From NCBI GenBank assembly GCA_021292105.1, contig CM037861.1, forward strand, positions 61,781,566 to 61,845,565: 64,000 bases of DNA, in the 5' to 3' direction. Every line of letters begins with the position of its first letter. The first letter of the stretch is position 1. The translations under genes and the position numbers were made by a program. The stretch is from Anadara kagoshimensis. Its lineage: Eukaryota > Mollusca > Bivalvia > Arcoida > Arcidae. Positions 22,521-32,000 of the stretch are shown in pieces. The notes beneath the pieces were generated by a model that was not told the origin of the DNA, made no database searches, and saw only the letters and a list, made by a program, of their open reading frames with translations.

Positions 22521-22870
22521 AATTTTTTGTTGTTTTTTTTTATTTTAAAATCAATCTATTCTTCTCTCTAGTACAGCTATATTATGACCTCAAATTGATT
22601 TTAATTCATATTTGTTTTAGAAATTGTCCCATTTTTAATTCCTTTTTAGATTAAAATCAAAGATTTATTATTATTATTATTATTTACCCATGTAATGAAT
22701 GACGTTTTCGGATAGAATCTGGGTCCAAGACCTGTAGTTTTTTGTACAACGAAAATATCAAAATAAAGGTTTAAAAAATAATTTCTCAAATAAAATATTT
22801 CACCCAGTGTTACTTAAATATGAAAACAATTTCAATTCAATAGCTTCCTATTCTTATTTGCAGTAAGTTT

Positions 22871-22871
<1 letters not shown>

Positions 22872-22907
<36 letters not shown>
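22872..22907. repeat. (ATC)n microsatellite
   Basis: A run of TCA trinucleotides. Confidence 0.95.
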
Positions 22908-24106
22908 GTTACTGTTTCCATGATAAAATTAAAAAAAATATCATATAATAACTTTATTACGCTTAATCTTAATGGGATGAAAAGAACGTCATCAAAACGT
23001 GATACCAGTGGGATTATGCTCGACTAACTAAGGACTAAAAACTCGAGTGAAATTTTCTTTCATTTATTCACAATAAATTAATATCGTTCAAAGTGTGATT
23101 TACACCTCCTCACATACTAGTAATTAAGAGATTATCAATATGCTACATTGGGAAACATCCTGTTTAGAAGTAGACATCTACCACTTGTAATTAACAGAGT
23201 TTACCTTACAATATGCAACATTAATTGACACGTGCGTATATCTATATGATATACCCGGTAAATGTTATTTGTCATTTTTGCTGGATTCTAAAAATCGAAT
23301 AAATTAAAGTTAAATTAGATTAGTTAATTTGAACAAGACATACGTCTCTGTTTGAACATGTGGATTGGCGAACTGATTAAATAACGGAATGTAATTAATT
23401 TTGAAAATTATAATTGTTTAAAATGTATATATTTGATTGAATTCATTCATAATGATTTAAATTGTCTTCAATGATTATACCGCTCTTATTTCCCTGACTT
23501 ATCTCATAATGTTTAATCTGAATACTTTCAAAACAATTAAAAAGCTGCATGAAGGACTTGTGTAAATCTGGCTTTAATTTGTTCTGAATTTTGTGTAAAA
23601 AAAACATGTTCATCGGTCATTGTGATTTTATTATATCCAAACTTTACAAAATATATCAGTTTGATTTGATATAAAACTTTAAAACCCTCCAAAACACCAC
23701 ACAAACCCACATGTAATATATGGATACATATATAGGTAATGTGTCTTTCCTCAGCAGCTTAACACCATGTACGTCATCAATTAGGTCGCCGGAAAGTTAC
23801 GAGCGGTGTCGGAAACTACCGAGTATTAGCAGTTCGTTTAGGTAAGGTTTTAGTGTATTACAGGTAAATGTAAGGCGTGGGAAACCGTCAGACACATCAA
23901 TATTGACTATTCTACCCATAGGAATGCAAAATACAAAATTGATAAATTTGGTGACCGGTGACCTTTAAAGGATTTACGTTAACAATAATAATTAGCAGAT
24001 ATATATTGTTATATATATAAATAAAATACAAAACCGGACCCGATGAAAACTACATTTACAGAAATTTAAGTTTGGTACCCCTTCAAATACGGAGGTTTTA
24101 GAAACG

Positions 24107-24115
24107 CGCGTGTGT

Positions 24116-24161
<46 letters not shown>
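24107..24161. repeat. (GT)n microsatellite
   Basis: A GT run with a single interruption near its left end. Confidence 0.95.
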
Positions 24162-24164
<3 letters not shown>

Positions 24165-24331
24165 TCATCCAATATTACCACACCATGTTGATTTTATCAA
24201 TTTATACAATTACATCATATATTGTATGCCCATTGTTCCATGCTGGGTGTAGGAAGTCAATAGATCACGTCCCTTTCTGAGACTGACTTACCATTCATGT
24301 GGTTTAGATAGGAGTAGGTTTGAACCACTTT

Positions 24332-25250
24332 GTGAATATTCCTAATGAACGGTCAAGCGGACAGGTCAATGTTGTTTGTCTATATGTGAATACTCCTAAT
24401 GAAAGGTTAAGCGGACAGGTCAATGTTGTTTGTCTATATGTGAATACTCCTAATGAAAGGTTAAGCGGACAGGTCAATGTTGTTTGTCTATATGTGAATA
24501 CTTCTCATGAAAGGTTAAGCGGACAGGTCAATGTTGTTTGCCTATATGTGAATACTCCTAATGAAAGGTCAAACGGACAGGTCAATGTTGTTTGTCTATA
24601 TGTGAATACTTCTCATGAAAGGTTAAGCGGACAGGTCAATGTTGTTTGTCTATATGTGAATACTCCTAATGAAAGGTTAAGCGGACAGGTCAATGTTGTT
24701 TGCCTATATGTGAATACTCCTAATGAAAGGTTAAGCGGACAGGTCAATGTTGTTTGCCTATATGTGAATACTCCTAATGAAAGGTTAAGCGGACAGGTCA
24801 ATGTTGTTTGTCTATATGTGAATACTCCTAATGAAAGGTTAAGCGGACAGGTCAATGTTGTTTGCCTATATGTGAATACTCCTAATGAAAGGTCAAACGG
24901 ACAGGTCAATGTTGTTTGTCTATATGTGAATACTCCTAATGAAAGGTTAAGCGGACAGGTCAATGTTGTTTGCCTATATGTGAATACTCCTAATGAAAGG
25001 TTAAGCGGACAGGTCAATGTTGTTTGCCTATATGTGAATACTCCAAATGAAAGGTTAAGCAGACAGGTCAATGTTGTTTGCCTATATGTGAATACTCCTA
25101 ATGAAAGGTTAAGCGGACAGGTCAATGTTGTTTGCCTATATGTGAATACTCCTAATGAAAGGTTAAGCGGACAGGTCAATGTTGTTTGTCTGTATGTGAA
25201 TACTCCTAATGAAAGGCCAAGCGGACAGGTGACTGTTGTTTGTCTATACA
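24332..25250. repeat. 17-copy tandem repeat, 54-bp unit
   Basis: The unit contains AATACTCCTAATGAAAGGTT and AAGCGGACAGGTCAATG, then TTGTTTGTCTATATGTG. The 17 copies differ at a few positions. Because 54 is a multiple of three, the array is open in one plus-strand frame (18-residue unit with GQVNVVCLYV) and in one minus-strand frame. Openness on both strands, and a lone non-coding relic unit at 15328, argue that this is a satellite and not a gene. Confidence 0.9.
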
Positions 25251-25335
25251 TTTGGTTCATTGCAAAAATAAATAAATAAACATATATAGTGTCCCCAAGT
25301 GTAATACGTGTACAATACCAAAAACATTTTATAAC

Positions 25336-25670
25336 CACTGCGGTAGCTCAGTTGGTAGAGTGCTCGCTCCGTAAGTGGGAGGGAGGTTGTCGGTTCCAAC
25401 CGCGACCAGGTCTGGCCCAAGACTTGAAAGAAGGTAGTGACTGTTCTTTCGCCAAGCACTCGGCATTCCGAAATGGGTCAGTGTTGTTTCGGATGGCAAC
25501 TTTAAGTAAACGAGGTCCGGTGTCACGACAGGCTTGGCACGATAAAGAACCCTGCTGTATAATGCCATCAGCGCAATGCACGGGCAAAATTTCTGCAACT
25601 TCGTCTATAGATGGCGACGTCTCGATATATGTGAAATATTCTTGACTTGGACGTTAACACCATTACTTAA
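25336..25670 (+). repeat. tRNA-derived SINE (SINE-1), near full length
   Basis: The head has TAGCTCAGTTGGTAGAGTG (A box) and GTCGGTTCCAACC (B box). The body has GACTGTTCTTTCGCCAAGCA, GTGTCACGACAGGCTTGGCA and ACGTCTCGATATATGTGAAA. The tail is ACTTGGACGTTAACACCA. Confidence 0.85.
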
Positions 25671-25679
25671 CTCAACTTC

Positions 25680-25920
25680 TAAAACATTAGATTTATGCAG
25701 AATGTTAGGGTAGTCGTAACAAATAACATAATCTGACTCATATCAACTAAGGTAATACAAAAACAAACTTATTTATTAGCCCTACGAAACTGACTTAGAG
25801 AACTTTGTGGTACGATAGTAAACTTCATTATGTTTATATTACAACATCATGAAAAAAATAAGTTAATTAAAAAAATAAAATATTTCAAAAAAGTATTGTA
25901 ATATTCACTATATATCGATA
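25680..25920. other. 3' flank of the DJ-1/PfpI gene
   Basis: AT-rich. No canonical AATAAA is seen on the minus strand just after the stop. A variant AATATA lies near 25838, so the transcript end is not determined. Confidence 0.4.
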
Positions 25921-25925
25921 GATCA

Positions 25926-26012
25926 CTACTTTGATTTGAAAATTTCAACAATTTTCTCTGCTACTGGAGTGGCCGAAGCAGGATTTTGTCCAGTAACTAT
26001 TCTACCATCAAC
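25926..26012 (-). CDS. DJ-1/PfpI gene, exon 5 (terminal)
   Basis: Twenty-eight codons plus TAG after TTTTTTGTAG. It reads VDGRIVTGQNPASATPVAEK and a short lysine-ended helix. The TGQNPAS block closes the family fold. Confidence 0.85.
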   Translation of the reverse strand, partial: VDGRIVTGQNPASATPVAEKIVEIFKSK

Positions 26013-29000
26013 CTACAAAAAAGCGAAACAATAGTTCATAGTCATTTCAAATGAGAAAAATAGTTAATTGCCACTTCAAATGAGTGATTTTTAAAAAAGG
26101 GCCATGCAATTGGTGAACCAAAACGACAGTTAATAACGAAAAGCGCATAGCTGTTTTCGGTTTGTTTTGGGTATAGCCAGAACCACAGATAATAATCAAT
26201 CTCCTGTTTTCTTTGGGAATAGCCAGAATAAGCATAAGCAGTAAAAGGAAACAACATAAGAACCAGAATAATGGTCTTAACCCAATACAATTTAGTGTCT
26301 ATTGTTGATTTATTATTAATACTCATAGGATAAAGTCCATCTAAATGCATACATTGATATTTTGATAACATGATTAATTAGATAATATTAATTAGAGATC
26401 TTACATCTGGAAAAGTAAAATAAACTGACTGAGAATAAAATCAAGCATACCTGTCGATGTTTCAATAAAAAGCTTGAAGACTAGCAAATTAGGATAAAAA
26501 ACAACCAGGAAAGCGAGTTTGGGTGCCACGGAAGGGTAAACACCTCCTGTCTAGCTAGCTAAACCAGCCACCTATAAAATCAAACTTTATTATGAAAAGT
26601 AACAGAGAACTGTAGGACACCAAATCTATCTTAAATACAAAGACGTTCTTTTAGCCAATGATATTGTGATAGCGATTAAAATATATTTGAGGGCCTATGA
26701 AAACCAATCCTGGCAATATCTTTGAGACAACAGTTTATTGTGTAAACAGCTTAGTTCGTTGTTCGTTGTTTAAAGTCGTCCCCGTGTTGGGAACAAACTC
26801 TACTGAATGACATATAATTTGTGGAACAAATGTATCATAAGAAAAAGAAACAGGTATATTGCTGCATAGAAAAGAAAACTTGACAATAGAAAAAATTGAG
26901 TTCATCACATTTGCCATATAATTTAAAATTTAGCCTTTCGTGGGTGTCATAACAGAAGTATAAGTCATATACGAAACTTGAAGAATCTCATTTTAGGATA
27001 AATTTCACAGTCTCCAAATTTAGGATTATTAAGAGACAGAGCTTCGTTTATATATCTGAATCTAGAGTTTGAAAAATTATACCTGTACGTTTGGTTGCCA
27101 GTCAGGACCTCCTACAAAATTGGCACCTAATTCTGTAAGTTTTGATTGTAAAAGGAATGGCATAACTTTTGTTAATCCTACGGCGGCCTCCTCAGAATTT
27201 GTAAAACTCGTCACTTTTTTACCTTTCACAATTCTTTCTCCATTTGATAAACACATTAACCAATCCTAGAAGAAATAAAATATCATGTTTAACATTATAA
27301 AATAGAACACAAATATACCGGTTCATGTTCAAATCACAATCTCTAAAGCAAAGGCTAAACTTTGAAACTGGCAAATTAAGTCAATGACAGGAACTTCCAC
27401 CAGGGAAGTAAAGAACGGTTACTCCTTATTTTTGCATACATGAAACAATTATTTTAACAGAGAAAAATCTAATTTCGCAAAAATTAAACACTAATTTTTT
27501 GTGATTGTGATTTGAAATGTACTGGTATGTTTGTTTTTGTTTATGGTATCCTTAATGTTTCGAAAGTGAAACAAGTTTAATGATGAAAAGTTTTTATTTC
27601 ATATGCTTTAATTGGAAACTCTTAATTTTACTTGCTTTACATTGGTTTACAATGAAAACTAAGTTCATTATTTTGCAACAGAAGATTCTTGTCGAATTTA
27701 AACTTTTATTTTTTTTACTATCAATAAGAGTGAAAAATAACGCGATGGTGTTTCACACTTTAGTCAATAATCTTCCACTGATATCAATGTGGTGAGTTCA
27801 GGGATTATAAAGAAAACAGGAGTGCGCGACTAAAAAACAACCTACTTTCGGCAAGCGAACTGACAAATTATCACATGCTATGATCTGTCCCGAGTAGGGT
27901 TCAATCCTATTAGAGGCGCTTCGATTAGTGAGATCGCACTTAAGACCACTAAGCTACCGGGACCCCTCTATCAATAAGAACTTGTCATGTGAAGTTGTAA
28001 GAAATGTCTATCGAGGAAAGGTTTGAATTTTGTTCTTAAGTGCACATCAAGGTAATGGTATCTTATGCCAAAGTCAAAATTATGTCATTATAACGATGCG
28101 TTAGTTACGGGATAGTTGAGAATAAGAAAAGTGGCCAAGAAAAAACCATCGAACTTCGGCGACAAACGAACAGACAAGACAAACTGTGTCATAAACGATC
28201 TGTCCTTTGCGGTTCGCATCTGGGAGATTTTCGAGAGGCTTTGATTCTTAAGCGGATGCTTATGACTGCTCTACATCCAGATTCCATGTTTTTTGTGCAA
28301 AGTGTTTCGGTGGCGATTAATAATCCTACCGACGGTGCCGTGACATACGGCTCCTACTATTCCGTTATTTTCATACACAGCTGTGGCTAGTTCAGCAACT
28401 TCTTTGTTTTCATCGAGGTCCCACATTGGTCCGTGACCTCCTGCATAAAATAACACCCCGTAATCTCTGTAAAAATACAGATAGTCAAATAGTAGTACAT
28501 GTGAACTTAAAAATGTAGTGATTGTTCTTTCGCCTAGTACTCGGCATTTAAAAAGGGGTTTTCAGGAGAGACATCAAAAATATATCCCCCGATTCTTTCT
28601 TACGAATGAATATTTCATTACGGAAAACTATTTTGTTTAAACCTTTGTGGGGATAAGATAAAAGATTTCAAAGTGACCAACAAGTTTATTTGAGTTGAGT
28701 AATGGTCTTAATGTACCAGTCAAGACGATTTCACTTATATCGAGACGTCGCCAGCTATTGGCATAGGTGCAGAAATTTTGCCTGTGCGTTGTGTTGATGG
28801 AAATATACAGCAGGGTTTTTATCGTGCCACGCCTACTGTGACACGGGACCTCTTTTAAGTTCCAATCCAACAGACTAGTGACTTTTATTTCGTACTGCCG
28901 AGTGCTTGGCAAAGAACAGTCACTACCCACTTTCAAGTCTTAGGTCAGACCCGGTCGCGGTTCGAACCCACGACCTCCCACTTACGGAATGAACACTACC

Positions 29001-32000
29001 AACTGCGCTACCGCAGTGGTTAAAGTAACCAATGAGATGGCAACAAGAAACAAGAGATGTGAATATTTTGAATGTTTTTAATAATGTTTTAATAATGTTT
29101 ATGATCAGGAAAACAATATTTCAATAAATTTGTCTCCGCCGAATGACTAAAAGTTGATTTACTGAATGGAGTTTTAGATCGCAGTCAATAATATTTTAAC
29201 TATCACTGTGCAAGGAATGTTCATTATCGCACCGCGTCTGCTGTTACTTCATAGTCAATGCGCTAACAATGACGATGAAGTACAGCAGGCATATAAACAT
29301 GGCATGGGCAATAATCACATACATGTATAAGAAAGATTGGTTTCATTACACTATTTCTTGCTATTTTACATCGCTCAGCTTTATTCTTTTGTACTGAATT
29401 TATGTTGCATTTACAACACTTGAATCTATCACATTACACTAAATGTATTTTGAATTACTTGAATTTACCCCATTACACTTACTAAATGTTGTCTTTTACG
29501 TCACTTGGGTCTACCCCTTTACACTTACTTAATGTTGTCTTTTACGTCACTTGGGTCTACCCCATTACACTTACTTATTGTTGTCTTTTACGTCACTTGG
29601 GTCTATCCCATTACACTTACTTAATGTTGTCTTTTACGTCACTTGGGTCTATCCCATTACACTTACTTAATGTTGTCTTTTACATCACTTGGGTCTACCC
29701 CATTACACTTACTTAATGTTGTCTTTTACGTCACTTGGGTCTATCCCATTACACTTACTAAATATTGTCTTTTACATCACTTGGGTCTACCCGATTACAT
29801 TTACTCAATGTTGCCTTTTACGTCACCTGGGTCTACCCCATTACACTTACTTAATGTTGTCTTTTACATCACTTGGGTCTACACGATTACGCTTACTTAA
29901 TGTTGTCTTTTACGTCTTGGGTCTACCCATTACACTTACTTAATGTTGTCTTTTACGTCATTGGGTCTACCCATTACACTTACTAATGTTGTCTTTTACG
30001 TCACTTGGGTCTACCCCATTACACTTACTAAAATGTTGTCTTTTACGTCACTTGGGTCTACCCATTACACTTACTAAATGTTGTCTTTTACGTCACTTGG
30101 GTCTACCCATTACACTTACTTAATGTTGCCTTTTACGTCACTTGGGTCTATCCCATTACACTTACTAATGTTGTCTTTTACGTCACTTGGGTCTACCCCA
30201 TTACACTTACTAATGTTGTCTTTTACGTCACTTGGGTCTACCCCATTACACTTACTAAATGTTGTCTTTTACGTCACTTGGGTCTACCCCATTACACTTA
30301 CTTAATGTTGCTTTTACGTCACTTGGGTCTATCCCATTACACTTACTAAATGTTGTCTTTTACGTCACTTGGGTCTATCCCATTACACTTACTAATGTTG
30401 TCTTTTACGTCACTTGGGTCTACCCCATTACACTTACTAAATGTTGTCTTTTACGTCACTTGGGTCTACCCCATTACACTTACTAAATGGTGTCTTTTAC
30501 GTCACTTGGGTCTACCCCATTACCTCGAAAAAGTAATGAAAAACACTCTCCCTATGGAAGAAACCAAACGCATATTCCGCGAAATCGTCACCGCTGTAGC
30601 CCACTGCCACAGTCAAAACATTGTCGACCGCGATCTCAAATTGGAAAATGTCCTTTTGGGAAAAGATGGTCAAGTAATAGTATACGACTTCGGATTCGCC
30701 CGCAAAATCGAAAACGCTCAATTGAGCAACACCTTCTGTGGAAGCGCCTCCTATTGCCCACCAGAAGTCTTGCAGGGAAAAGCATACAATGCCTTCGCTG
30801 TAGATGTCTGAAGTTTGGGTGTCATCCTCTATGCCACTTGAGTCTACCCCATTACGCTTACTTAATGTTGCCTTTTACATCACTTGGATCTACCCCATTA
30901 CACTTACTTAATGTTGCCTTTTACATCACTTGGTTTCTTTGTATTTTCTATATCTTTCATTACATCAGCATTACTAAGGAACTTCTGGCAGTCTTTGTCC
31001 TCTTTAAACGCATCTCCACTTCCAGGGTCCTTAAAACAACACCATTATTTAAACCTTAGTGTAAGCATGGATTCATTGTATGTGAAATTTCCAAATGTGT
31101 TATTTACATTTAAGTACAATCGGGATATTTAAAATTGTAAATATATTTCGATTTCACGCGTGATGGGTATAACTAACTTAACAGGAAGTGCGTATCTTTC
31201 TGGAGCACTTGGCCTCACTTCCCTGTTTAACTAAATGTCATTTTTTTCACTTTACTTTAGGGGTTATGATTTAAACATGCATTGGTATGTTGTGTTTTAT
31301 TAGTTCAATTTGACCTTAATACATCGATATTAAACACAATTAAACCAGTCCATGTTCAAAAACCAATCGTTAAATTAAAGTACACTTTGAAAAATGGTAA
31401 ATTAAGTTTAACATGTGAACTAGTGAGGCAGGATGCTCCGGAAGGGTAAGCAGATTCTGCATAGCCATCTATATCAAAGCCGAAAACTGTATACACGTTT
31501 TGTCAATAAAATACTTTTTATACTTTAGTTGTAACGAGTGACTTCGAGCTTTTCATTGTATGATGCTGTTATTGTTGAATGTTGCTTAACGTCGCATCAG
31601 CAATTTTTCAGTTATTCGCGACGAGAACTACTTTATTATTTTCTCTGGATTAATGTATGAACAAGTTCGTATATGCATTTGAAGTGCGAGTGTGTTTTAT
31701 GTCTGCCTTGTACCAGCACGCACTAAGGGCGACGACTTTAAGGTGCTAGCTCATCGAGTCAGTACACCGCAGACAAGCGTTCCACCCCATGGTCACATTA
31801 TACTGACGCCAGGTGAACCAGTAAAGACCAATAGCAAAGACAATTCACTTTCCCACAAGTGATCTGAGCGTCACTCTAACTCACAGTGGTGAGAGACCCC
31901 TGGATTTTTTTAGACTAATGTCTTATCCGTTAGGCCACCGCGGTCTCTTTCGTTTTAATTCATACACCGGAAAATTTTACATATGTTTCTCATGTTACAA

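Larger units (their letters stand above)
21677..23964. mobile_element. 2.3-kb non-coding DNA element with TTAA flanks and inverted ends
   Basis: AGGTCACCGGTCACCAAA begins at 21677 and its exact reverse complement ends at 23964. Each end is flanked outside by TTAA (21673-21676 and 23965-23968). A TTAA target duplication is the signature of piggyBac-type transposition. No transposase reading frame exists inside; the interior holds (ATTT)n runs, an (ATC)n run at 22872-22907 and AT-rich filler. The element is therefore called non-autonomous and piggyBac-like. The family is inferred from the target site only. Confidence 0.7.
26013..27082 (-). other. DJ-1/PfpI gene, intron 4
   Basis: GT-AG intron. 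It contains a family A copy (26450-26590) and the reverse-transcriptase-associated fragment next to it (26590-26930). Confidence 0.75.
27266..28329 (-). other. DJ-1/PfpI gene, intron 3
   Basis: GT-AG intron between the nucleophile and C-terminal exons. It holds family A fragments (27305-27430, 27490-27545) and two diverged SINE-4 copies (27820-27970, 28125-28270). Confidence 0.7.
28467..30907 (-). other. DJ-1/PfpI gene, intron 2
   Basis: This intron holds, from donor to acceptor, the 46-bp minisatellite with the kinase fragment inside it, a 0.45-kb plain AT-rich stretch (29030-29470), a SINE-1 copy (28693-29022) and a short SINE-1 sense fragment (28505-28560). Confidence 0.78.

Noticed and set aside
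24320..25279. 319-residue repeat protein gene
   Set aside because: The opposite strand is open too, the frame is simply the 54-bp unit read through, and there is no promoter, splice or poly(A) context.
25336..25410. tRNA gene candidate (TAGCTCAGTTGGTAGAGTG)
   Set aside because: Same reason: head of SINE-1, with the shared SINE body directly following.
29486..31132. Series of plus-strand frames with LHLLNVVFYVTWVYPI-type repeats
   Set aside because: These are translations of the 46-bp minisatellite in rotating frames; the meaningful strand is minus, where the unit is a splice junction.
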